DNA of 33,233 bases from Gnetum montanum (Eukaryota; Streptophyta; Gnetopsida; Gnetales; Gnetaceae), in assembly GCA_015680685.1 (NCBI GenBank), contig MNCI01030336.1, positions 460,571 through 493,803 on the forward strand. The letters are read 5' to 3'. This document shows, piece by piece, positions 21,171-32,283 of the stretch (within the stretch, counting starts at the first letter, position 1; the number at the start of each line of letters is the position of its first letter). The translations under genes and the position numbers were made by a program. The notes below the pieces were generated by a model. It was not told the DNA's origin. It was given only the letters and a program-made list of their open reading frames with translations, and searched no databases.

Positions 21171-22028
21171 TACCATCCTAGGGGGACTTATTACGAGCCT
21201 CAACATAGTCATCAATTGTAGTGGCAACAACCACAGTCGTGGGGGATGCCACCACCAAATCAGTACTATCCATCCTATCTACCAAAATCACATAGATATT
21301 ACATTCAACACCGTATTTCTCCAACTAGTTCTACATCCTCTACTTCAAATTACCACTACCACTCTCCTAAGGAGCATCAACCCATGACATCCCCTAAGGG
21401 ATCACCACCTTATGCGTCTTACCATTCATCCTACCCTTGATATTCTCACGCTCCATCTCATTATGTGCCACCTCCAGCAACATAGGAAGGGTTGACACCA
21501 CAATATCAACAAATGAATGCCACTTGTGCAAAAAATATGCATAAACATGTTGACACAAGTGGGTCTCACTTGCAACGTAGGAAACGTCCCTTCTAAAGGA
21601 AAGGGCGTAAGATAAAGTAGACCATGCATGGATCCACTGTATCATCCAAACCAATACAATGCCAATCTAGTGCACCACCTTCCTTTTCACAACCAACATC
21701 CTTTGATCATATACAAGGGCCATCATCCATTGGTACTCCAATCCCAAATCCAAACAATGAATCTAATAGTGTGGGAAGATAAATAAATCCATGCATACCA
21801 TATCATGATCAAGGATGCAACCATGGGTTAGCCATCCATAATGTTAACACACCTCATACCTTGATCCACCATACATTTAACCATCAAGTGTGTGACCAAC
21901 AACTTTTCTACCTAGCCGTCACACCACAAATAAACACCTAGTGGTTGGTGCATGAATGATTACCAATGTTTCATACATGCATGGATCTTGTTTATCCACT
22001 TATTAATTCTTGTCATGGCCAAATCTTT
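21171..22028 (+). pseudogene. E2 gag-pol linker remnant, pol absent
   Basis: The frame is rich in Pro, Tyr, His, Ser and Gln (PPPNQYYPSYLPKSHRYYI, about 21247), like E1's linker at 8700-9140. Near 21800-21950, YHDQGCNHG and YLAVTPQINT..WLVHE echo E1's YSDSGCNYM and YAVATRQEGTQWLIADQE (9751-9910), which sit after the protease. Protease motifs themselves are missing, and from 22029 the sequence is already 3' noncoding. At least two segments (protease, and RT to integrase) have therefore been lost while a short piece between them was kept. Confidence 0.65.
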
Positions 22029-24042
22029 AGTCATGGGGGTCACCCCCCATTCTAGTCTTTAGGATTCTTAAGTGTTTTTCATCTTTTGGTTTTTACAATT
22101 TGTTGTTTTACAACTTTTTGTTTTACACATTCTTTATTTTATATCTTCTTGTTTTCATGTTATTAATATTTTCTAATTTTAGTTTTACGCCATCATTGGT
22201 ACGTTTGCTATTTCTTGAATGTTTTACACTTTCTTTTATATTTTGTTTTATTTTGGTGTGATTTTCTAACTTTTTGTTAATAAGTGCCAGGTACAGTGGT
22301 AATGCGTTGATTGATGGTGGTATGTACTATTTTTGTTATTTGATTTTTGGTGTTTGGATTTTGGCTTTGAATTTTGTTATGAATAATTAGGACATGGGTT
22401 CTTTTTCATGCAACAAGTAGTGAGCCCACAATATCCACCCACCCACCCATGAACTCTATGGTTTTCCTTGTTTTGTAAATGTGTAGTTCCTTTTTCATTA
22501 ATGAAACTTTAACGAATTTGTGACTTTGGTAGTTTTTGGAATTGGAAAGGATTCAAAGGTTTGAACAAGGTGTGACTTCAAGGGGATTTGGTATTCTTTG
22601 TGCCTTTTTGTTTACCTAGGTGCATGTGTGTTTTCATGGATTTCCTACCATTTCATGTCGAACAATAAAAGGAAGTTGAATAAGTCTTTGCATGGTGTAG
22701 TTCTCATCACAAAAAAAAAAAAAAAAAAAAAGAAGAAGAAGAAGAAAGAAAGAAAGAAAAAAAAAAGAAAAAAAAATGGGAATTCAAAGCACCCCCTTAG
22801 ACAAAATGAATGCATATGTCTTTGCATGGGGTGGTTTTCATTTCAATAATAAACAAGCTACAAGCACTGGTTATAGGACTAGAAAGATATGTTACCTATG
22901 CCTGAAGGTCCCCTCTAACTAATGTCCTTCCTCACTTCCTACTTCTCTTTTCTTCTCTAATAAGGAATGGTGGTTGTTCTGTGGGAGCACTCTTGTGTCT
23001 TAGGGGGATGGACTAGTCTTAGAATGATGATCCAAAGTTATTGAATGTGGTTGGTTTTGGTTTGGACTAATGGTGGATCTTATCAAGTCATTTAATCATA
23101 AAATCCAAAAGGGACTTCATGTGACCTTAATCAGGGACTCCATTCCACATAGTGTCTCATCCATCTATGCTTTCCATATCTCACCTCACTGCTAGTTTCA
23201 TGTTCTTGTTCAATGTCTTGGCTTGATGTGTCAGAATTCTTAGGTAGTTTCTTCTGAGTTTTTGTACTTAACCTTTCATACCTATTAATCATTCATGGAG
23301 TCCATGAACTCTTTGGTTTGAAGTTATGAAAGGGCATAAAAGGCATGGGCTTGTGCAGGGGAGGATCCACTTGCATATCTTTTGATTGGATTAGTTAAGT
23401 TCTTTACCTTTAAACATTCTTACAGTCAAATTCTTTTGTTTACCTCATGAATGACATCCAATTGTGCACATCTTCACAACCTTTTTCAATGAACCTTCCT
23501 TTTTATTGTTGTGAATTCTTACACCCTCTTCAAACATTTCCTTGTGTAGCACTTTTTAAATTTAATGGACCGCTTATATATTTTACCCTATATGTTAGCC
23601 TTCCCGCTAACATTACTAAAGGAACCAATCTACCATAATCACAACTTAGCTGAGTGTAACCACTGATGAGGTAAGGTACTTACTAGCTATGTGTTACATA
23701 TTGCATACTAATCTATGATTTTGTTATGATTATAGTGGAAAGCATGTATTGGAAGTAAGACTATCTTCACCAAGGATGATGCGGTAGTACCATACAATGA
23801 GGACCATTCATGATTGTTGGATCTTCGCTCTTATTCTTTAGCTACCAAGAGGTGTTGGATGTCAGTATTATCCAAGGTATTTACTTCTCTTATCATGAAC
23901 ATCCAATTTTGTAAAAAGTTGTATCTTTGTACACTTGGGCACTCAAAGTCTATTTGTTCCATTTGAGTTAGTTTGTATGTTAGTCAATAATCCCATATGT
24001 AACTAATATTTTGTACAGAACTTGTTCCTCCTCTTCTTCACT
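22029..24042 (+). other. E2 3' noncoding region
   Basis: It starts at AGTCATGGGGG (22029-22039), which corresponds to E1's tract at 12952. Many blocks match E1's 3' region in order: TGAGCCCACA..CCCACCCA, a CATGGTGTAGTTCTCA block before the A-run, GGGAATTCAAAGCAC, AGAAAGATATGTTACCTATG and GGGGAGGATCCACTTGCAT. The second and third purine tracts of E1 have no recognisable counterpart. No protein function is seen. Confidence 0.72.
22711..22776. repeat. purine microsatellite in E2
   Basis: A poly(A) run, then GAA, GAAA and poly(A) runs, 66 bases in all. The same place in E1 (about 13537-13553) has only a short A-rich tract, so this run expanded within E2. The open frame rich in lysine that crosses it is an artefact. 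Confidence 0.9.
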
Positions 24043-25033
24043 TGAGGAAAATTGGGTTATCTGACAATAAGACTCCAATAACAAGGCTCCGATAACAAGG
24101 CTCTGATAACAAGGCTTTGATAATAAGGCTCTAATAACAGGGCTCCAATAATAAAGGGCTCTGATAACAAAGGGCTCTAATAACAAGGCTTTGATAACAA
24201 GGCTCCAATAATAAGGCCCCAATGTTGAGTATCTAACGTTGGAGTGTTGATGTCAAGTATTCAACATCAGAGCGTAGATGCGATGTCGGGTATTTGACAT
24301 TAGGGAGTATACATTAGCCTATAAATATAGTGCTTGGGCTCCCAATTTGGTATGATTTTTTTGTTAGTTTTTAGTCAGAGTAGAAAAGTTCTTGTAGTTT
24401 ATTCTCTCCAAAGTTAGAATATTTTCTAAGTCCCGTAGAAGGAGTTTAAGTGTATACAGTTCTTTATTTAAACACTGATGTACCTGAGTGTAGTAGTGTG
24501 ATGGGAATAAAAATGAACTCTTTTGATAATCCTTGTAGCACTGAGAATAGATTAATGTTTCTTTTAATGCACTTTATCTTACTACATTTCAATTAAGCAA
24601 TTGATTTATAGTTGTTAATGAACACAAGCATGACCACTTCGATCATATATATAGTACTTGGTAACCTATCAATGCTTAATGTTTGGTAGCCTAGTATCAC
24701 TATATGTGTTCAGCATGTGTCCAAGAAAGTGGGGTGGTTACTTGTATTAGGCTAGCTAGGCAGTAGATGAATTAGATCTTTATTACTTTACCTTCATTCT
24801 TGATGTAGGCGATCAAATCTATAAAACATGAAATAATAAGCATCACATGCCTCACTTTGGACTAAACCATACGTGACAAAGCTACCACTAGTCCAAGTGG
24901 GAAGATACTGAATTGGAATTAGAGCATAATGATCTAAATACCACAACTAGTCCCATCCATGGAATTTGATTGGATCATGCATGAACACTTGTGATTCATA
25001 TGGTTGACTATAGGGGTACCTCGTCGCTCATCA
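24043..25033 (+). repeat. E2 3' LTR (~991 bp)
   Basis: It is colinear with the 5' LTR from the array through TATA (24320) to CTCATCA (25027-25033). The left edge could be TGAGGAAAATTGGG (24043) or TGACAATAAG (24062); the inner words ATTGGGTTATC and GCTGGGCTATC of the two LTRs favour the former. The usual AGTCATGGGGG tract is missing before it. Confidence 0.78.
24064..24221 (+). repeat. E2 U3 array in the 3' LTR, eleven units
   Basis: Nine units of 14 bases and two of 16 (with AAAGGG in place of AAGG) total 158 bases. The 5' LTR has seven units. The minus-strand open frame with repeated LVI-ALLLEP-like words is produced by this array. Confidence 0.88.
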
Positions 25034-26829
25034 ACTATCTTTAGTCATGGGTAACATGTCTTTCTAGTGACATGGTAAGGCAACACTTATATTACTCTTA
25101 CTTTCATTTTTTATTAGATCTACAAGGATATAATACAACCTTAGCAACATGATAAAACATACAGAAGTAATCCAAGAGATCCCACTAGTCTCCTTGATGT
25201 CACACCCTTTATATTCCCCCTTGGTTCTTCACTTTTTTGTCCAAGCATAATGATCACAAGTTTATTCTTAGTTTGATGATGGAAAGAATATCATTATGGC
25301 CATGGTAAGAACCTCTTATTATTGGAATGGATGGATGAACGTTGTGGTCTCATTGTACAAATAATCAATCCCTTATGATTTGATAACATAGGGAAATCTT
25401 CACCTTATTGGGACTACATCTTGCTTTATTCAATGTGTTTTATTCAAAATTGATAGAAATATGTACAAGTGACATGTAAACAAAGTATGAAAAATTGTAA
25501 AAGATATTAAGAATGAAAAAGATTAAAAAGAAGCAGAAAATATCAAAGAATTACAAATGGTTTAAGAAATGGAAAAAATGTAAAAGAATGAAAAGATATC
25601 AAAGAATGTGAAAATTGGTAGGAAATGTGAAAAGGCATAACAAAAAATTCAAAATCAAAAAGAAATTGTAAAAAAAAAAAAGTTGAAATATGCTTATTAA
25701 TTCCTTAATCATGATAGGTATCTCCCCCATGACTGAACTCATGGATGATTGTTTTGAAAATGAACCCTAGTTTCCCTAGATCATACACTTGAAGTTTCTC
25801 ACTTACCATCCTTAGTGACTTAGTTTTTTAGTTATCATCCCATGTAATCTTGATGGTAATTGAATTTTGATCATCTAATTCCTTAGTTCTTCTTTTTGTT
25901 GGTGTATGATTGTGGTTTAGTATTTCCATTTGTAAGTTCTTAGTTGGGGTCATTTTCTTAGAATGGGAATTAATAAGTGGTTCAAATTTGTCTAAGCACA
26001 TTTTGGATAATTAAAAGTTCTTAGTTGTCGGTCACTAGGTATTTTTTGATTTAGTAGTCCTTGCTCTCTCTTGTGCACACACTTGTTTTTCACATTTGTT
26101 GTGGACTAGTGTAATGATTGTGTTGGCATTCTAGAAGGTCAGTTCACAACTACATCCTCATTTTTCAATTGTAATGCATGGAGTTGCCTACCCCTCCATA
26201 GTGATAGGTTCATCTATTATGTTTTTCACTTGAGTGGTAATGGGTGTTGGATCTTATGTCAGATTTGTAGACATTGTTTTGGTGAGGAAGGATGTTGAAC
26301 TTGGTTGGCCTTATGCTAGTTTTGATGAGCTAGTAGGTCTATGAGTTTTGTACCCATGTGTGTAAATTATCCTAAAGAAAGGACATTTTCGAGATGGTGG
26401 TTGAGGTCTACTAGCATTATTATTTATGTGTATGTTCATAGCACAAGTGGCATTCTTCTAGTGATGTTGTGGTGATAATCCTTCTTGTGTTATTGGTGGT
26501 GACATATGGTGGAGGAAAGTATGAGAATATTTAGGATGTTGCAGAGGCTAAGAGGTTTGAGATGGTGATCCCACACAAGATGTTGTGGGTTGATGATATT
26601 CAGGAGAGTGATTGTAGTAATTCAAGGTAGAGGAAATAGAACCATTTAGAGAAACAAGTTGTTGAACATAGTAGCCATATGGGTCCAACTGGCAATAAGG
26701 GTATTATTGGTTTGTTGATGGCATCTCCCATGATTGTGGGGTTTGCCACTGCGATTGATAGTAGTGTTGAGGCTAATAAGACATCCCATTGCAATAGTAT
26801 GATTGGTAGTAGGACTGTCTATAATTACC
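25034..26829 (-). mobile_element. Element A, 3' noncoding region (right part) and gag linker
   Basis: Reading leftward from gag: a linker (26829 to about 25735) homologous to E2's 21171-22028, then CCCCCATGACT at 25724-25734 (tract one), then the T/A-rich stretch and the GGTAACATGTCTTTC motif at 25050. This lies 670-690 bases after the tract, as in E1. It is interrupted at 25034 by E2 and continues at 18485. There is no trace of RT or integrase, so A is also gag-only. A poly(A) run lies near 25671-25681. Confidence 0.72.
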
Positions 26830-28384
26830 TTATGACTAAGGTAATTTCCTAGGCATTTACTTTTGTATGAATGCGGGATTTAAAGAAAAGGTTCCAAACT
26901 CTTGTAGATGTAACATAATTGGGTAATAGCCATTTGGATGGTCATATTGGTAGATGTCACATCCATCATCTTCTTTTGTGGTTAATTCTATAGCCTCTTT
27001 ACTATAGCTATTTTCCCTTTTTGCTAGTCAGTGTTCCTACTTGCTTCTTTGTTCTTTTTCTCTTCTTATTTTGATCACTTGATTTGTTTTGTGCCACCTT
27101 ATCCTCTATGATTTTCACATAGGTTGTGACATTTTCATTCATCAACTTCCACATCTTATCTATTCTTACTTTAAGCACAACGATAGACTTTTGTATTGGA
27201 AAGATTTGTTATGAAATCACCTCATCAAGAGTTGTCTCTTTTTCCTCATCATAGATATGGACCCCTTTTGAAGAGTTGGATCTCAATTATATTCCTCTAG
27301 ATTCTCTTGTTTACATAGCTCTCCTTCTTCTTTTGCCACCTATTTGATTAGCCTTTGTATCTGATGGGCTTTCAATTCAGATAACTGACCTTAGACATAA
27401 ATCCTAAGGGTCTCTCTCATTTGGTTACAAAGCCCATCTATGATGTGGAAAAGCTACTCTTTTTGAGAGAAATCATGGCCTAGACATCTATGTAGTAGCA
27501 AATAGTATCTATCTAAGGCCACATCCAAGGATTAATGTTTTTCTTACCTCCATCCTTGGATTTGTTTTTTTAGGTTGGACACTCTCACATAGGTTTGGTA
27601 TTTCTCATCAAAGAGTTCTAGGTTTGGTATACCAAATTTTAGCTTCGTTTATTAGTGTCCTAGAAAAGAGCTTAAGCATTTTCCACTCACTCTTGATGTT
27701 CTGCAAGGTGCAAGCATCATGGAAGTCTTGTAAGTGATGTTGAGGATCAGAGTTATAGCCTCCCACAAATTTAGTAATTTTATTCATATAAGGCCTTTTG
27801 ATACGACTTTTCCTTTGATGCCTATGGGGTATTTTAACTACCTCTATTATCTGCATCATGCTCCTAGTAGTCAAAACGTATTCAACATTATCAAAAATGT
27901 CATGGTAATGATTTCTATTTCTATTTTTCTGATTTTAATGATCTTGGTTATGCTCACTTTGGTGTTTTTGATTTTATCCTTAGGTTCAATTTCTATGTTT
28001 ACCTTGACCCCATAGTGGAGCTCGATCTCTATACCTACATTCATCTTAGTTAGAACTAGACATTGAAGAGGAAGAGGAAGATGAAGAATTGGGAGAATCA
28101 CCATGGCTATTATATCTCTCCCTATGGTTCATTGATTTATCTCTTCTAGGTTTGGAGGAGGTCATAGGCCTTGAGGCTCTTCTTATTCTAGAATGTACTC
28201 CATCTTCTCTAAGATTATTTGCATTAGTTGAACGTAGTCTTTGAGTGTAGTAAGGGTCTAATTGACCATATGAAACCCTTGCTTGTGGTTGTTTACTCTA
28301 GTTTTCCTTAGTATAGGTCCAATCATTTCTCCTACTAGTGTTTTCATCATATGATGCATTATTGGCCATATGTGAAGAAGACAT
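26830..28384 (-). pseudogene. Element A gag, decayed
   Basis: The start ATG (28384-28382) opens MSSSHMANNASYDENTSRRN, followed by ENWSKQPQARVSYG, shared with E2. A serine run and acidic/basic stretch follow. The capsid part at 27874-27608 reads MNKITKFVGGYNSDPQHHL, LKLFSRTLINEAKIWY, then DVALDRYYLLLHRCLGH in another segment. The zinc-knuckle region near 26960-26925 reads DIYQYDHPNGYYP, so the C-terminal cysteine has become Tyr and the inner one is also lost. There are many stops. Sequence and length follow E2 rather than E1: both lack E1's N-terminal extension. Confidence 0.82.
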
Positions 28385-28490
28385 AGTTTTGTTTGATAAT
28401 GTGTGCAACTTAAAATATTAGTGTTTTCTACATGATAAATATTTAGTATGTTTACAATGATCTTGTAGAATATAACTAATCTAGATAGCT

Positions 28491-28514
28491 AGCACCATTC
28501 CTGTGAATGGTGCT
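28491..28514 (-). other. Element A primer-binding site, now a perfect hairpin
   Basis: AGCACCATTC, a four-base loop and GAATGGTGCT form a perfect 10-base-pair hairpin. On the minus strand TAGCACCATTCACAGGAA follows the LTR end after one base and fits the tRNA-Asp-type site at 11 of 18 positions, most changes being G-to-A. The hairpin probably arose by chance mutation of the site and its downstream GGATGGTGG word. Confidence 0.6.
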
Positions 28515-28516
28515 AA

Positions 28517-28700
28517 TGATGAGCAGCAAGTACCCTCCACACCCAGCCATACGAATCACAAGCATTCATGCATGATTAAGTCAAATTCTATGGATGGAAC
28601 TAGTTGTGGCATCTAGATTGTTAAGCGTTGATCACAAGACATTGTTTTACCACTTGGACTAGTGGTAGCTTTGTCATGTATGGTTTAGTCCAAAGTAAGA
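28517..28700 (-). mobile_element. Element A, 5' LTR, U5 part
   Basis: It begins TGATGAGCAG next to the PBS and aligns almost gap-free to 5598-5781. It stops at AAAGTAAGA, where element C's LTR starts. The remainder should lie beyond the right edge of the window. Confidence 0.82.
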
Positions 28701-29567
28701 TGATAAGCGGCTAGGTATCCCAACGTCCAACCATACCAATACAAGCATTCATGCACAATTCGGTCGAACTCCAAGGATTAAGTGCTTATGTGCTTACATA
28801 GAAGAAGGATGGGTTATGTGATCATTGTCTTCCCAAGCTTACTTGTAAGGCACAATTGTATGGTTAAGTAAACTTGAGGTATATGATTTTTATGCTTTTT
28901 ATGTTTTATGTTCTTGGAGCTTAAAATAGGGAAATGAAATAATTTAGTAACTAATTTGATTTAACTAATCAACTATTCTCTAACTAGTCCTAACACCAGC
29001 ATCCATTTCCACTTGTCAGACACATCTTAAATTAGTGTAACACTACTGTGGTTACCAAACGCTCTTCATTACTGGGTTACCAAGTGTTCCACGTATGCTC
29101 GAAGTGGTCATGCTGGGTATGCTAATTCATTGATAAGTAATAATTAATAATTTAATGGAAATAACATTGATTAACTATTGAAAGCATCAAATAATAATAA
29201 ATAACATGAAATGCAATAATTAAGCTATTCTGAATGTTGTAAGGTTTATCATAAAGTTCGTCTTTATTTTCAATCACAAGGTATTCTTAGGTACACAATT
29301 CTTGAATAAATATATGTTCACTCTATGACTCCTATTGCGGGCACTCAGGAATAGTTCTAACTTTGGAAGGGAAAAATTGCAAGAGTTTGACTAAGGAACT
29401 AAAAAATAATGCCAAACCAAGTGCCCTAGTCTCTTATTTATAGATAACGAGACAAGCTCTGACATTGCATGTTCGATATTGCTTCGGTACCTTTGATATT
29501 GCGTATCCAATATCGAGGGTCTGATATCGGGGATTCAATATTAGGGATCTGATATTGTGACTCATCA
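28701..29567 (-). repeat. Element C, 3' LTR (867 bp)
   Basis: It runs from TGATAAG (28701) to CTCATCA (29561-29567). The purine tract lies directly after it at 29570-29580, which makes it the 3' LTR of a minus-strand element. TATTTATA at 29435-29442 is the TATA box. U3 (29460-29560) contains several decayed GATATY words. Its U5 end is like that of E1 (AAGCTTACTTGTAAGGCAC, AAACTTGAGGTATATGA), so C belongs to the E1 subfamily. Confidence 0.85.
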
Positions 29568-29780
29568 TACCCCCATGACTGAATGAAAACTCATCGTCAA
29601 GTTCCTTATAAAATATTGGGAAGGTATGGGATTATTAACTAAATGACAACTAACGATGACATGGAATGATAGACTCAAAGTGCCCGGTGAATGGATTGAC
29701 AAACATATTACAACATTAATGTTCATAATTAGTGTTGTGAACACTGTACATAGATGACATCCAGACCCTCATTTAACAGC

Positions 29781-29835
<55 letters not shown>

Positions 29836-31401
29836 NTGAGTGAAAGTTTAAGAAAATGAGGCACATTACTGTCGATGTCAAAATTGTGCACACCATTGTT
29901 CATCCATGGCCATGTGATTAAGTGTGTTCCTTGCGTAAACACTCTAGCTCTAGTTCATCCTAAGTGCTCCCTCCTATCCCAATTCATTGTTCATGTGATC
30001 GCCATCTACACACACAACATAGTCATGAATTACCAAGGATAGATACCTTACCTCAATATGAAGCACATTGGCTAGGTTGTGGGTATGGCAGAGACTGGGT
30101 TAGAGGTTTGTAATAACTACCCAAGGTTTAGGGGTGAGATAAGTAATGAAATGAAAAAACTTGCGACAAGCCCCCACGACTAAGAGCGAACCTCCTGTAG
30201 CAATAGGGTGGAAAACAAAAGAACAAGAAAGATGAGAGAAATAACAACGATGAAGCCAATAAAAAAAATAGATATCATGGTGGGGGTGAAATGAGAAATA
30301 GTTAATTGCAAGAAATGTTTAAGGGAAAGAACTGAACAATTGCACCAAAAAGGAGTGTCAGTGGATCCTCCCCAAAGTAGGCTCATTCCTTTTATGCCTT
30401 GACAAACCCACAAATCGAAGAGTCTGTACACTCTTGGAATGACATATGGAGACAATTATTAAGAATTCACCAACAAGAATTTACCAAAGAATAACAATGT
30501 GTTGACCAAAATATAGACTAATCATAAAATCGACAATGAGGTGGAATATAGGAAGAAATATGGAAAGAGAAGAGAGAATGGAATGGAATCCCAAAATCAA
30601 GGTTGTGTAAAGTCCCTTGTATATTGTGTGGTTAAAGTGACTTAATAAAATTCATTCCAAATCTAGATTAAAACTAACCACATCCAGTGACCTTGCATCA
30701 ACACACTTGACCAACCCATCCTCCTGAGTCAACAAGAATGCTTTTATAGAGCAACTACCATTCCAACAAGAGAAGAATAGAGAAGCAATAAGTGAGAAAG
30801 GGCATTAGTTAGAGGGAATCTTCAGGCATGGGTAACATGTCCTTCTAGTTCCATAACTAGTGCTTGTAGCCCATGTTCCTTTATTATGTCTAAGGGGTAT
30901 GCTTTGAATTCCCACCAGGATTTTTTTTTTGAGTAAGAACCACAGCATGCAAAGACTTATTTAATTTAGTCAACTTCCTGATATTGGTCAATAGTGGAAT
31001 GGTGGAGACCCATGAAAAACATCCAAGTACTCTAGAGAATGGCTAGCATAAATGCATTGAATCCCCCTTGAAGTCACACTCTTTTCAATCCATTTGAATC
31101 TTTCTTTGGTTTGAAGAATACCAAGCCACAAATTCATTAATAAGTTTGTATAGAAAAAGGGACAGTACAGTTCCAAAACCAAGAAAGACCATAGAGTTGA
31201 GTGGATAAATGGATAACGTGGTCTCATTGCATGTTTTATCAAAAGAAACCATATCTTAGCATCACATTGAAAGTCAAAGGTAAGAATGAAACATTAGAAA
31301 TCAACACTATTATAGTATAATCGACCATCATGAGCACTTATTATATGACGAGTGGGACTAAATCAAACAAAATGTAATAGAGAAAGAAATAGTAAAAATG
31401 T
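29568..31401 (-). mobile_element. Element C, 3' noncoding region
   Basis: It is colinear in inverse with E1's 12950-14880: purine tract 29570-29580; acceptor-like GTGTGTGTAG then ATGGCG ending at 30001; middle tract CCCCCACGACT at 30171-30181; the GGTAACATGTCCTTC motif at 30831. A 91-codon frame (30455-30180) ends in a hydrophobic run (IFFIGFIVVISLIFLVLLF) and is partly kept in E1. Coding value is unproven. The region is cut by element D at 31402; pol, if C has it, is outside the window. Confidence 0.72.
29784..29834. repeat. (GA)n microsatellite
   Basis: About 25 GA units with one N at 29836. It lies inside element C's 3' region; element D at 32625 has only a short GAGAGAAAGAGAGAGA at the equivalent place. 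Confidence 0.95.
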
Positions 31402-31756
31402 TGATGAGCGGCGAGGTACCCCTACGCTCAACCATACGAATACGAGCGTTTTCACGTGCGATTTGGTCGAACTCCGCAGATGGACTAGTTGTGGCACCTA
31501 GACAGTTAACCTTAGGTCACAGTTCGCTGTCTTCCCACCTAGACTAGTGTTTATCATTTGTCACGTATGGTTTAGTCTAGAGTGAGGTGTATGATGTGTT
31601 CTAACTCTATGCTACTCCTGATGCAATGGAAAATAATGTTAACTAAGCTAAGCTAAGAGGGAAAGGGTAAGAGAGTCTAATCTAGCCTAAGTGCAATGAG
31701 CAATCGATTCCTTGATCAACCGTACACATCTTGGACCTTGTGCACGACTACCACTA

Positions 31757-31871
31757 GGACTACCAAGCATAGGTCCTAGGTACGCCACTGGGATTACCAA
31801 GCATAGATCCCAAATACGCCACTGGAATTACCAAGCGCAGATCCTGGCTACACCACTGGGCTACCAAGTAG
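31757..31871. repeat. 34-bp tandem repeat inside LTR D
   Basis: Three full units (31757-31790, 31791-31824, 31825-31858) with the pattern GG.TTACCAAGC..AG.TCC and a CACTG end, plus a 13-base partial unit. The core ATTACCAAGCG matches, in inverse, a single CGTTTGGTAATCC word in the other LTRs, so one LTR segment was amplified here. Confidence 0.88.
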
Positions 31872-32283
31872 TCACACTTAAATGCTTGTAACCAAGTCGT
31901 ACTCGTTCTGCTTCTAGGAGTTTAAGGGTGAGAGACTAATCGCGATGAGTAACTGATTCCTTGACTAGCCGTACATATTTTTAGATGCTCGTAATCAATT
32001 TGTACTCACACCGCACTACGAAAGCAATAAATAACATTAAATAAATAAATAAATAACAAATAAATAAACAACAAAGTGAATGTTGCAATGATGAAGTAAT
32101 CTCGATCTTTATTGTCGGTCATGTGCGTGTCCAAGTACGACACACTCAAATAAAGACACTGTACAACTACAGTCACCACACTGCGGGCAGACACTGGAAA
32201 AATAAACTAACTCTAGAGGGATCAAACTACTAGAGCTTCGCTACTTCTAACTTGGGATTAGAAATCTGGGGAGTGCCACCTCT

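Larger units (their letters stand above)
18486..25033 (+). mobile_element. Element E2: gag-only, pol-less Ty3/gypsy element (6.5 kb)
   Basis: 5' LTR 18486-19425, PBS 19427-19444, gag 19552-21170, a linker ending near 22028, a 3' noncoding region and 3' LTR 24043-25033. No RT, RNase H or integrase motif occurs; the distance from gag end to the first purine tract is about 0.86 kb against about 4.3 kb in E1. It sits in A's 3' region. Rejoining the flanks (TTACTAGAGG...ACTA | ACTATCTTTAGTCATGGG) restores the order seen in C (TTAGTTAGAGGGAATCTTCAGGCATGGG, 30809 on). Possible target duplication ACTAA/ACTAT. Its exact left ends are uncertain by about 25 bases. It would need enzymes from an E1-like partner. 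Confidence 0.82.

Noticed and set aside
22598-22849. Lysine-rich frame and its phenylalanine-rich antisense
   Set aside because: Translation of the purine microsatellite at 22711-22776.
23980-24222. Minus-strand frame with repeated hydrophobic words
   Set aside because: Translation of the 14-base U3 array.
28491-28514. Perfect hairpin as a terminator or small RNA
   Set aside because: It coincides with element A's primer-binding site and its downstream repeat word; better explained as decay of that site.
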